Below the pieces are notes generated by a model. It was not told where the DNA came from, ran no database searches, and worked only from the letters and a program-made list of their open reading frames with translations. Positions 51,974 to 61,757 of a DNA stretch of 64,000 nucleotides are shown in pieces. This DNA comes from CAYUYV01 sp050331455. GTDB lineage: Bacteria > Pseudomonadota > Alphaproteobacteria > JAJFIK01. Positions within the stretch are counted from its first letter, which is position 1; each line of letters starts with the position of its first letter. The stretch spans positions 124,001 to 188,000 of the forward strand of contig JBHJGV010000027.1 of assembly GCA_050331455.1 (NCBI GenBank), written 5' to 3'. A program made the position numbers and the translations under genes.

Positions 51974-52702
51974 TTAGATCACCGTGCCGATCCCGTTCGA
52001 CACGTTATGCCCCACAACGGGCAACACGATGCTTCCCGTGCGCTCACGGATCCACAGCACAAAGAGCGACGGACCGCCCGTGAGAGCCATGGCCATCCCG
52101 TCAAAGCTCAACCCGGCTTGCCCCACCTCCAGAGCATGGACGAGGCCGAAGAGCAGGGCCACCATCAGCCCCCCATAGCCGATCGGCGTGCCGAAAATCC
52201 GGGTTCGGTTCGGAAAGGCCTCGTTCATGACAAAGAGCAAAAGACCGGAAAAGAACAACTCTTCTTCGAGCCCGGGCATGGTCCACTGGAAGAGGATCGT
52301 CTCAAGATCGGACGGTCCGCCTGCGTTGGCCACATTCAAGGTGATGATGAGAACCATGAGGGCCGCAAAGAGGGCGTAGGCGGCACCCGGTCTCGGGCCC
52401 TGGGACCAGGTCAACCCCACCTTACGCCAGCCGAACACGGGCAGCGAAACCACGATCATCATACCGATGAACGACAGGGTCTTGCCCGTCCAGTTCCACC
52501 GGGCGTCGGGTACGAGTTCGGGCAGGATCCTGAAGCCCCGGGTCAAGAGCGCAGTGTTGAGACAATAAAGTACCATGGCCAGGAGAAGCCATTTCCATCG
52601 CCCGCTTTTCGGGAAAATCAGAAGGCCGACAAGTCCCACCGCAGCGAAAACACCGATCTGTGCGCCCAGGGTGAGAAGGTCCTGAAGCGTGGCATCGGAC
52701 AT
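51974..52702 (-). CDS. CPBP-family intramembrane protein
   Basis: A 242-residue polytopic membrane protein with the three motifs of the CAAX-protease/bacteriocin-processing family: PGLEEELFFSGLLL (Glu pair; the Arg of the usual EExxxR is Ser), FGLVHALEVG (FxxxH) and VVGHNVSNG (His and Asn). About eight membrane segments. GGGAGG precedes the ATG. It may be a prenyl-protein or peptide-processing protease, or inactive because of the Arg to Ser change. Neighbours (a convergent ubiD, a VOC gene upstream on the same strand) give no hint. Confidence 0.75.
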   Translation of the reverse strand: MSDATLQDLLTLGAQIGVFAAVGLVGLLIFPKSGRWKWLLLAMVLYCLNTALLTRGFRILPELVPDARWNWTGKTLSFIGMMIVVSLPVFGWRKVGLTWSQGPRPGAAYALFAALMVLIITLNVANAGGPSDLETILFQWTMPGLEEELFFSGLLLFVMNEAFPNRTRIFGTPIGYGGLMVALLFGLVHALEVGQAGLSFDGMAMALTGGPSLFVLWIRERTGSIVLPVVGHNVSNGIGTVI

Positions 52703-52738
52703 GATCGACCTCCCCTCTCCAACATCCCCATTGACCCG

Positions 52739-53167
52739 TCAGACGATCTTCAAACTACCATCTTCGTTGAAGTCGAAAGCGCCATAGGCCACCTCCCACA
52801 GGTAACCGTCCGGGTCCGAAAAATATCCCGAATGACCGCCCCAAAACGTATCATGGGCCGGCTTTTCGATTTTACCGCCGGCCGCCTGTGCCCGTTCCAG
52901 GAGCGGGGCGACCTCGTCCTTGCGGCGCACATTATGCGCCAGTGCAAAGCCCGGAAATGTGGACCGCGGATGATTGAAGACTTCCGAGACGTCCAGCGCG
53001 AGCTTCTCGTAAGGATAAAGCGCAAGCTTGGTCCCATTGGTCTCAAAAAAAACGATGGATTTTTCCAGCCCCCAACCGACGGGAAGGCCGAGCCCGTCGC
53101 AATAGAAGCGAAAACTCCGCTCCAAATCCTGGACACCGAGCGTGATGATTGAAATCCTGGGCTCCAT
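52739..53167 (-). CDS. VOC-family (glyoxalase-like) protein
   Basis: A 142-residue protein of the vicinal-oxygen-chelate superfamily, one module of two beta-alpha-beta-beta-beta units. Seen are ITLGVQDLERSFRFYCDGLG (8-27), FFETNGTKLALYP, FALAHNVRRKDEV, GGHSGYFSDPDGYLWEVAY with the C-terminal Glu metal ligand (position about 125). Substrate unknown; such proteins include lactoylglutathione lyases, dioxygenases and resistance proteins, none of which is specified here. ATG at 53167 has AAAGGT upstream. Confidence 0.85.
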   Translation of the reverse strand: MEPRISIITLGVQDLERSFRFYCDGLGLPVGWGLEKSIVFFETNGTKLALYPYEKLALDVSEVFNHPRSTFPGFALAHNVRRKDEVAPLLERAQAAGGKIEKPAHDTFWGGHSGYFSDPDGYLWEVAYGAFDFNEDGSLKIV

Positions 53168-53193
53168 GGCGGGCGACCTTTCTGTATTCCCAT

Positions 53194-53229
53194 GGGACGG
53201 GGCGGGAAGGAGGGACGGGGCGGGAAGGA
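53194..53229. repeat. Tandem duplication, 18-base unit
   Basis: GGGACGGGGCGGGAAGGA occurs twice in a row (53194-53211 and 53212-53229), in the 240-base divergent gap between the VOC and GNAT genes. Confidence 0.9.
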
Positions 53230-53316
53230 GAGCCGGCGCGAAACGCCCCGCCGCCAATGTTCGCGCCTTGTTATTGACGGTGTTTAGCCTGCGATGGCAT
53301 AAGCGGACAAGACAAT

Positions 53317-53350
53317 TTGTTTGGATCCGCCCATTGTTTGGATCCGCCCA
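53317..53350. repeat. Tandem duplication, 17-base unit
   Basis: TTGTTTGGATCCGCCCA occurs at 53317-53333 and 53334-53350, in the leader of the GNAT gene and about 90 bases from the 18-base duplication. Confidence 0.92.
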
Positions 53351-53407
53351 CCATGCGCGCGGGTCGTCGGGATCCCCGGCACAAGGGTCAAAAGCGAGTT
53401 TGAAAAA

Positions 53408-54010
53408 ATGGGCTCGATTGCAAACCAAAGCGCTGAGACCGCGTTGACTCTCCGCCCGGCCGTTCCGGCGGATGCCCAAGCGCTCAGCCGGCTTGCCCGC
53501 GCGGCCAAGGCCCAATGGGGCTATGATGCGGGCTTCATGGAGGCCGCCCGGTCCGAACTGACGGTTACCCCGGACATGATTGAGCAGGACGTGGTGCGCG
53601 TGGCGGAACGGGGAGGCCGGACCGTCGGTTTTTACGTTTTGTCGAGCTTCGAAAGCGATCCTCCCATGGCGGATGGGTCCGTCGATGTTCTGGACCTCGA
53701 CATGGTGTTCGTCGCACCGGAGGCGATGGGCCAGGGGGTCGGCAAAGCGTTGATGGCCCATGCGGCCGCCAAGGCCGTGACCCTGGGCGCCGGCGCCCTG
53801 GCGGTTGTCGCCGATCCCTTTGCCGAGCCGTTCTACCGCCATCTGCATTTCATGCCCGCGGACCGGGTGGCCTCCGGATCGATCCCGGGCCGGTCCCTGC
53901 AAAGGCTTTTGCTGACGCTCGATCCGGCCGGGCCGGGCCGTGAGGGCCCACGCCGCCCTGCCGCCGGGGGCCTTGCCCCACCGGACCCCATTGCCGGGAG
54001 GCTTCCATGA
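53408..54010 (+). CDS. GNAT-family N-acetyltransferase
   Basis: A 200-residue acetyltransferase. The fold's key block is VDVLDLDMVFVAPEAMGQGVGKALMAHAAAKA, where the Q/G-x-G-V-G-K loop binds acetyl-CoA; the beta-bulge and FYRHLHFM near the end are typical. The C-terminal 25 residues are Pro/Gly-rich. The ATG at 53408 has a poor GAGTTTGA site; in-frame codons upstream run through the duplicated leader. It overlaps the MAPEG gene by four bases (ATGA), so the two are coupled. Substrate unknown. Confidence 0.8.
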   Translation: MGSIANQSAETALTLRPAVPADAQALSRLARAAKAQWGYDAGFMEAARSELTVTPDMIEQDVVRVAERGGRTVGFYVLSSFESDPPMADGSVDVLDLDMVFVAPEAMGQGVGKALMAHAAAKAVTLGAGALAVVADPFAEPFYRHLHFMPADRVASGSIPGRSLQRLLLTLDPAGPGREGPRRPAAGGLAPPDPIAGRLP

Positions 54011-54453
54011 CCGGTTTCGCCGTTCCGATCACGACCCTTTATGCCGGGTTGAACGCGCTTTTGCTCATCGCCCTGGCCTTCTGGGTCGTGCGCATGCGCC
54101 AGGCCACCCAGACCGTGCTCGGCACAACCCCTTCCCATACGGATAATCCCGGCCTGGATGATCGGCTGGAACGGGCATGCCGTGCCCATGGCAATGCGGT
54201 GGAGTACATCCCCGTGGCCCTGATCCTGATCCTGGTGCTGGAACTGATGGGCCAGTCCGTCTACCTCCTGCACGGGCTCGGCCTCGGGCTGACCGTCGGC
54301 CGGATCCTCCATGCCCAGGGCCTTGCCACAAGCCGCGGGGCCACGCCCGGGCGCCTGGCCGGCACAGCGATGACCTGGGGCGTCTTCATAATCGGAGGGC
54401 TCGCCGCTATCGTCACGGCGTTCCAGGCTGTTTGGGTGCCCGGTCCCCAGTGA
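54007..54453 (+). CDS. MAPEG-family membrane protein
   Basis: A 148-residue four-helix membrane protein of the MAPEG family (membrane-associated eicosanoid and glutathione metabolism). The family signature is RACRAHGNAVEYIPVALILILV, with Glu and Asn/Arg residues at the glutathione site, and GRILHAQGL follows. Such proteins often have glutathione transferase or peroxidase activity. It overlaps the GNAT gene by four bases (ATGA). Confidence 0.85.
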   Translation: MTGFAVPITTLYAGLNALLLIALAFWVVRMRQATQTVLGTTPSHTDNPGLDDRLERACRAHGNAVEYIPVALILILVLELMGQSVYLLHGLGLGLTVGRILHAQGLATSRGATPGRLAGTAMTWGVFIIGGLAAIVTAFQAVWVPGPQ

Positions 54454-54550
54454 CCGATCCGGGTCGGGTCCGAGCCTCCATGCCAGCCCGCTTACCAACG
54501 ACCGTTCCGGCCCATGATCCCCTGGGCTGGGCCCCCTTGAGGAGTGCTCC

Positions 54551-55906
54551 ATGGCTGCTGATCCCGCCGATGTCCGTCCCCTGTTCGATATCGCAGACCG
54601 CCTGATTGCGGAGGCCCGGCGCCTGGGCGCCGACGCCGCCGATGTGCTGGCGGTGGACGGGACCGCCGTGGAGGCCGGCTGCCGTCTCGGCGCCGTGGAG
54701 GATATCGGACGCTCCGAAACCCGGGATCTGGGCCTTCGGGTCATGGTGGGCCAACGCCAGGCGTCGGTGTCCACCACCGATCTCAGCGAACGCGGCCTTG
54801 CGCCCCTCGCCGAGCGGGCCGTGGCCATGGCGCGCCATGCGCCGGAGGATCCCTTTTGTGGCCTCGCGCCGGAAGACCGGCTGGCACGCGAGGTCCCGGA
54901 TCTCGACCTCCTCGACACGGCCGAGCCGGACACCGAAGCGCTCTACGCCATGGCCCTCGAAGCCGAGGACGTGGCGCGCCAGGGCAATCGCATCGTCAAT
55001 TCGAACGGCGCCGGCGCGGGCTATTCGCGCACCCGCGTGGTCCTCGCCACATCGGCCGGCTTTGCCCGGGCCTATGGCGTCACCAGTTACAGCCTGTCCT
55101 GCACCGTCGTGGCCGGGGACGAAAACGGCATGGAAGTGGACGGGGATTTCGGGTCGGCCCGCCATTTCGCGGATCTTCGGGCGCCGGCCGAGATCGGCCG
55201 GGAGGCGGCGCACCGGGCGAGCCGGCGGCTCGGCCCCCGCAAGATCGCCACAGCCCAACGGCCCATTATTTTCGACCCGCGCATGGCCGCGGGCCTTGTC
55301 GGTCATTTCCTGGGCGCCATTTCGGGCAGCGCTGTGGCCCGGGGAACCTCATTCCTCAAGGACGCCATGGGCACGGCCGTCTTCGCGCCGGGCATCACGA
55401 TCCGCGACGATCCGCACAAACCGCGCGGCCTGCGCTCCAAACCCTTTGACGGCGAAGGCGTGGCGAACCGCGCCATGGCCCTGGTGGAAGGCGGCCAGCT
55501 CACCACCTGGCTGCTGGACTGCGCAACGGCGCGCCAGCTCGGGCTCGAAACCACAGGCCATGCCAGCCGGGGCGTCGGCGGTCCCCCCTCGCCCTCGGCC
55601 ACCAATGTCTGGCTGGAGCCCGGCCCCCTGACGCCGGACGGCCTGATGGCGGACATCGCTGACGGGTTTTTCGTGACCACCCTGTTCGGCCAGGGCGTCA
55701 ATGGAGTGACCGGAGATTACAGCCGCGGCGCGGCCGGCTTTCACATCAAGGACGGCGTGCTCGATCACGCCGTGAGCGAAGTCACGGTCGCCGGCAATCT
55801 GAAAGACATGTTCCGGCAGATGACCCCGGCCAACGATCTGGAGTTCCGGCGCGGCGTGGACGCACCCACGGTGCGGGTGGACGGGATGACCATCGCGGGG
55901 GCCTGA
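54551..55906 (+). CDS. pmbA: TldE/PmbA-type metalloprotease subunit
   Basis: A 451-residue protein of the PmbA/TldD (U62) family. The TldE subunit itself lacks the HExxxH zinc site of TldD and pairs with it to degrade unfolded or modified peptides. Characteristic are SRTRVVLATSAGFARAYGVTSYSLSC, IIFDPRMAAGLVGHFLGAISG, FDGEGVANRAMALVEGG and GVTGDYSRGAAGFHIKDG. GAGGAG lies six bases before ATG 54551. tldD is not in the window. Downstream DUF4170 and an ABC exporter follow on the same strand. Confidence 0.92.
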   Translation: MAADPADVRPLFDIADRLIAEARRLGADAADVLAVDGTAVEAGCRLGAVEDIGRSETRDLGLRVMVGQRQASVSTTDLSERGLAPLAERAVAMARHAPEDPFCGLAPEDRLAREVPDLDLLDTAEPDTEALYAMALEAEDVARQGNRIVNSNGAGAGYSRTRVVLATSAGFARAYGVTSYSLSCTVVAGDENGMEVDGDFGSARHFADLRAPAEIGREAAHRASRRLGPRKIATAQRPIIFDPRMAAGLVGHFLGAISGSAVARGTSFLKDAMGTAVFAPGITIRDDPHKPRGLRSKPFDGEGVANRAMALVEGGQLTTWLLDCATARQLGLETTGHASRGVGGPPSPSATNVWLEPGPLTPDGLMADIADGFFVTTLFGQGVNGVTGDYSRGAAGFHIKDGVLDHAVSEVTVAGNLKDMFRQMTPANDLEFRRGVDAPTVRVDGMTIAGA

Positions 55907-56030
55907 GGCCGCCGCCGGGTCTGGACGCAGGCAACAGGCCGTGCAACACACCGGTCTGTGCCACGGCGGGACACCGCGGCCGGGCGCCCCCGCGGCGCCT
56001 CCACCAGGCAAACGGAAAGGACGGGCGACC

Positions 56031-56276
56031 ATGGCCAAACAATTGCTGCATCTTGTGTTCGGCGGCGAACTCACCTCCCTTGAGGGGGAGATCGAGTTCG
56101 AAAACGTGGCCGGCCTCGATATCGTGGGCATCTACCCGAATTACGCCGAAGCGTTCAAAGCCTGGCGCGGTGCCGCCCAGAAGACCGTGGACAATGCGAA
56201 AATGCGCTATTTCATCGTTCACATGCATCGCTTGCTCGACCCGGAGACGAATGTCGAGCACCACCAGACCCTGTGA
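56031..56276 (+). CDS. DUF4170 family protein
   Basis: An 81-residue soluble protein matching DUF4170: KQLLHLVFGGELTSLEGEI near the N-terminus, then VAGLDIVGIYPNYAEAFKAW, and the end YFIVHMHRLLDPE. The family is found mostly in alphaproteobacteria and is usually beside pmbA and lipid-A or envelope genes, as here; its function is unknown. AAAGGA precedes the ATG at 56031. The 124 bases after pmbA contain no other gene. Confidence 0.88.
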   Translation: MAKQLLHLVFGGELTSLEGEIEFENVAGLDIVGIYPNYAEAFKAWRGAAQKTVDNAKMRYFIVHMHRLLDPETNVEHHQTL

Positions 56277-56340
56277 CGGCGCGCGGCCCCTGCCGCATGC
56301 CCCTTTTGCAAAGCGCCCCATAGCCTCGAGATGACCCGAC

Positions 56341-58167
<1,827 letters not shown>

Positions 58168-58198
58168 TGCCGCCGATCTGTCGGGCGAGGCTGTGCCG

Positions 58199-59212
58199 TT
58201 AGCCGCCGGTCATGGACATGTGGCGGGCCACCGCCGCGGTGCCGGCCTCCAGGCTTTCCTCGAAGGCATGGCGTTCGGGCTTGCGCCCGATGGCCTGGTC
58301 CAGCACCCGGTCGATCAGGTCGTCTTCGGGACTATCGCGCAGTGCCGCACGCAGATCGGCATTCTCGCCCCGCCCCAGGCACAGATAAAGCTGGCCTGTA
58401 CAGGTCACGCGGACTCGGTTGCAGCCCGCACAGAAATTTTCCGTCAGCGGCGTGATAAAGCCGAGGCGCCCGCCGGTCTCCTCCACCCGCACATACCGGG
58501 CCGGCCCGCCCGTGCGATCGGGCAGCGGCGTCAGGCTCCAGCGTGCGGCGAGGCTGTCGCGGACAGCCGTCAAAGGCAGGAACTGGTCGCGGCGGTCCTC
58601 GCCCGTTTCGGCCATGGGCATCACCTCGATCAAGGTCAAATCGAAGCCCTCGCCATGGGCCCAGGCCACCATGTCCGGGATTTCCCCGGCATTGTCCGCC
58701 GCAAGGGCCACGGTGTTGATCTTGATCTTGAGGCCCGCGGCCTTCGCCGCCTGGAGACCAGCCAGGACCTGGGCAAGGTCGCCGCCGCGGGTCACGCGGC
58801 TGAAGGTATCGGGCCGCAGGCTGTCCAGCGACACATTGAGCCGGCGCACGCCGGCCGCCGCCAGCCCCTCGGCAAAGCGCGCCAACTGGGTCGCATTGGT
58901 GGTCAAAGTGAGTTCGGACAGGACCCCCGCCTTCAGATCCTCGCCCAGCCAGCCGATCAGATCCATGACGCCCCGGCGCACCAGGGGCTCGCCCCCCGTT
59001 AGCCGGATCTTGTGGACGCCGCGCCGCATGAAGGCCCGGGCCAGCCGCGCCAGTTCCTCAAGGCTCAGGACCTCCCGCTTGGGCAGAAAGGTCATGTCCT
59101 CGGCCATGCAATAGGTGCAGCGCAGATCGCAGCGATCCGTCACCGACAGGCGCAGATATTCGATGGTCCGTCCGAACGGATCGATCAGCGGCGTGGCGGC
59201 ACGGGCGGTCAT
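58199..59212 (-). CDS. moaA: GTP 3',8-cyclase of molybdenum cofactor synthesis
   Basis: A 337-residue radical-SAM enzyme that rearranges GTP in the first step of molybdopterin synthesis. The N-terminal cluster motif is CDLRCTYC, SAM binding uses LTGGEPLVRRG, and the C-terminal cluster Cys residues are in ENFCAGCNRVRVTC and TGQLYLCLG. The protein ends with the required Gly-Gly (MSMTGG). ATG at 59212 is chosen from family length; a TTG at 59260 is in frame. moaC and other Moco genes are not nearby. It lies 114 bases downstream of the TIR-SUMF gene. Confidence 0.95.
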   Translation of the reverse strand: MTARAATPLIDPFGRTIEYLRLSVTDRCDLRCTYCMAEDMTFLPKREVLSLEELARLARAFMRRGVHKIRLTGGEPLVRRGVMDLIGWLGEDLKAGVLSELTLTTNATQLARFAEGLAAAGVRRLNVSLDSLRPDTFSRVTRGGDLAQVLAGLQAAKAAGLKIKINTVALAADNAGEIPDMVAWAHGEGFDLTLIEVMPMAETGEDRRDQFLPLTAVRDSLAARWSLTPLPDRTGGPARYVRVEETGGRLGFITPLTENFCAGCNRVRVTCTGQLYLCLGRGENADLRAALRDSPEDDLIDRVLDQAIGRKPERHAFEESLEAGTAAVARHMSMTGG

Positions 59213-59326
59213 GGCGCGGGGCTTCCCTTGTTGTGGGTGGGCGTTAAGGCCAAGGTCCAAAAGTGGTCCTTCAAGCGGCGCGGCGCAATGGCCGACCCGG
59301 CGGCCATGCCGGAGAGCGGCCGCCGA

Positions 59327-60637
59327 TTACAGGGACCGGGCGACCCGGAACCCCAGGCTGGGCAACCGGGTCTCAAGGGCGCGGGCCTCCCGCACACCAA
59401 CCTCCAGCGCCGGCGCCGGATCGGCCCAGGACCCGCCGCGGATCATGCGTGCCGACAGGGGCGCGGCGCACGCGGTGACCCAGGCCGAGCCATCGGTGGG
59501 GGCATCGCGATAATCCGGATGAAAACAATCCTCGACCCATTCCGCCACATTGCCGGCCATGTCATGCAGGCCCAGCGCATTGGGTGGGAAGGACGCCACG
59601 GGCGCCGCGCCGTCCTCGGGACAGGCCGCGAACCGCGCGCCGCTGGGAACGGTCGCATCGCAGACCGGGTCCGCATTCCCCCAGGCATAGCGCGTGGTCG
59701 CCCCGGCGCGCGCGGCGAATTCCCACTCCGCCTCCGTGGGCAGACGATAGACAAGGCCGGTCTCCCCGCTCAGCCAGCGTACATAATCGTGGGCATCGCT
59801 CCAGGACACATGGATGACCGGCCGGCGTCCACGCCCCCAGCCGCCATCGCCGCCGGCGGCCTCCGGTCCGTCACCCTGACACCCCCCGGCCGAAACGCAG
59901 GCCTGCCACTGCGCCCAGGTCACTTCGGTGCGCGCGAGTGCGAAAGCCTCAAGGCGTACTGTGTGGACAGGACTCGCGCTTCCGGCGGCGCCCTCGGCAC
60001 CGGTTTCGGCGCCCATCACGAAGGTGCCGCCGGCAACCCGCACCATCGCCGGAGCAGGAAAATCCGTACGCGGCGTGATCGGGCGGTCCTGGGTGAGCAG
60101 CCAGGCCGCGGCGAGGCCCCCGGCGAGCGCCGCAGCAGCGACTGCCGCGGCCAGAAACCAACGCTCGCCATCAAGATGGGGATCGACAGGCGTTGCAATC
60201 CCAGGAAGATCCCCGTCGCCTTCTCCAGCGGACCAGGATGCGGCGGGCCGGCCGATCCGGGCCTCAAGCGCCGCCTCGATACCGGGCCAGGGGTCCTTTC
60301 GCCGGTCACCGGACCATCCGTCCAAGGAGATCCGGTCCCGTCCGACAAGGCTGCGATGGAGAGGGGTCGCGTCGAGAGTCACGACCAGACAGGCGGCGCG
60401 GTATCCGGCCTTGGACAGATCGCGCAAGACCCACCGGGACCGGGCCGCAGCAGCCGACCACACGACGACCACGCAGGCTGCGCCGTCGCAGGCCTGAGCG
60501 ACCGCCTCCCGCCAGGACGCGCCCACATCCATGCGCTGATCCCACCACAGGCTGTAACCGGCATTGCGAATGGCGCGGACAATGGGCACCACCCGGTCGA
60601 AGTCATCACGGGCGTAGCTGATGAAGACCTCCGCCAT
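59327..60637 (-). CDS. TIR domain - transmembrane helix - SUMF (sulfatase-modifying-factor-like) protein
   Basis: A 436-residue protein of three parts. Residues 1-125 are a TIR domain (AEVFISYARDDFDRVVPIVR at the start, WWDQRMDVGASWREAV, VVVVWSAAAARSRWVLRDLS). At the position of the NADase glutamate, W69+4, there is Asp73. A membrane helix follows at about 161-182 (FLAAAVAAAALAGGLAAAWL). Residues 196-436 are a SUMF/FGE-sulfatase fold: AMVRVAGGTFVMGAE, RLPTEAEWEFAARAG, GLHDMAGNVAEWVED and MIRGGSWAD. The closing GFRVAR lacks the catalytic Cys of GFRC in formylglycine-generating enzyme, so this part is probably a ligand-binding or structural fold. GAGGG precedes the ATG. It would place the TIR part inside and the SUMF part outside the membrane. 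Confidence 0.85.
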   Translation of the reverse strand: MAEVFISYARDDFDRVVPIVRAIRNAGYSLWWDQRMDVGASWREAVAQACDGAACVVVVWSAAAARSRWVLRDLSKAGYRAACLVVTLDATPLHRSLVGRDRISLDGWSGDRRKDPWPGIEAALEARIGRPAASWSAGEGDGDLPGIATPVDPHLDGERWFLAAAVAAAALAGGLAAAWLLTQDRPITPRTDFPAPAMVRVAGGTFVMGAETGAEGAAGSASPVHTVRLEAFALARTEVTWAQWQACVSAGGCQGDGPEAAGGDGGWGRGRRPVIHVSWSDAHDYVRWLSGETGLVYRLPTEAEWEFAARAGATTRYAWGNADPVCDATVPSGARFAACPEDGAAPVASFPPNALGLHDMAGNVAEWVEDCFHPDYRDAPTDGSAWVTACAAPLSARMIRGGSWADPAPALEVGVREARALETRLPSLGFRVARSL

Positions 60638-60670
60638 GCCGTCCCTCGTTTCCTTCGTACCGGGTGCGGA

Positions 60671-61699
60671 TCACCCCCTGACGACACCCTTTTCGATCAG
60701 GCTCCTGGCCGTCAGAACGATGGTCTCGTCGTCGGGCCGGGGCTCCCAGGCGAGCATGGTCCGGGCTTTTTCGTTGCTTACGGCACGGCGCTTGCCCAGT
60801 TCGAACAGAATGCCGCCGATGGCCGGGTCGAACCGGCCCATGAGGCGGATCAGGACATCCGGCGCCTCGCGGGACGGCACCCGGCGCGCGATCTCGGGCA
60901 TATGGCTTTTCAGCACCCGGCCGATTTCCAGCATGGAGTAATAGCCCGATGCTGCGATGAAGCGTTCGCCCGCGGCATCGGGATGCTCCATGGCCCGCAC
61001 ATGCAGATCGGCAACATCGCGGACATCCACGATGGGATAGCCGATGCGGGGCGCCATGGGGATGCGCCCGGAGATAAGCTGGCGCACCACCTCCACCGAA
61101 CTGCCATAGTCCTTCTCCAGGACCGGTCCCAGCACCAGGGAAGGATTGACGGCGGTCAGTTCGAAGCCGCCATGGTGGTCCTGGAAGGCCCAGGCTGCCC
61201 GCTCGGCCAGGGTTTTCGATTTTTCATAGGAGCCGATATCGTCCGCATCGGGATTGGACCAGTCCGCTTCCGTGAAGGGCGTCTCGCGCCCTCCGGTGCC
61301 ATAGGCGACCGCCGCGACGGAGGAGGTGAGAACAACGCGCTTGATCCCGGCATCGGCCGCAGCCTTCAGCACCCGCACCGTTCCCCCGCGGGCCGGCACG
61401 ATCAGGTCGTTCTCGTCTTTGGGGCGCGTGATGGGCAGGGGCGAGGCCACATGCATGACATAGGTGCAGCCTGTGACCGCTTCGGCCCAGCCCTGATCCG
61501 CCATCAGGTCCGCCTCGACAAAGCGCAGGCCGTCCGTCTCCACGCCCTGGCCCTTGATCAACGCCGTGACGGATGGTGCGCGGGCTGCATCGCGCAAGGT
61601 CCCGGTAACATCATAGCCGCGCTTGATGAGCAGCGCGATGATCCGTGTCGCAATGAAACCCGAAGCACCGGTCACCAGGACGCGCGCACGCTCCGCCAT
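60671..61699 (-). CDS. NAD(P)-dependent epimerase/dihydroflavonol reductase-like protein
   Basis: A 342-residue extended SDR. The cofactor motif is VLVTGASGFIATRII (about 7-21), followed by DAAR, VLTSSVAAVAYG and the catalytic Tyr-Lys pair in SYEKSKTLAERAAW. NPSLVLGPVLEK and YPIVDVRDVADLHVRAM are typical of the dihydroflavonol-4-reductase/cinnamoyl-CoA-reductase-like subgroup, whose bacterial members reduce aldehydes or ketones; substrate unknown. GAGAGG precedes the ATG at 61699. It lies 33 bases upstream of the TIR-SUMF gene, so co-transcription is likely. Confidence 0.88.
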   Translation of the reverse strand: MAERARVLVTGASGFIATRIIALLIKRGYDVTGTLRDAARAPSVTALIKGQGVETDGLRFVEADLMADQGWAEAVTGCTYVMHVASPLPITRPKDENDLIVPARGGTVRVLKAAADAGIKRVVLTSSVAAVAYGTGGRETPFTEADWSNPDADDIGSYEKSKTLAERAAWAFQDHHGGFELTAVNPSLVLGPVLEKDYGSSVEVVRQLISGRIPMAPRIGYPIVDVRDVADLHVRAMEHPDAAGERFIAASGYYSMLEIGRVLKSHMPEIARRVPSREAPDVLIRLMGRFDPAIGGILFELGKRRAVSNEKARTMLAWEPRPDDETIVLTARSLIEKGVVRG

Positions 61700-61757
61700 G
61701 GCCTCTCACTCCCATTCTTGTTCCGCGCCCGTCGGGCCGGCTTTTCCGTCCAGGGGG

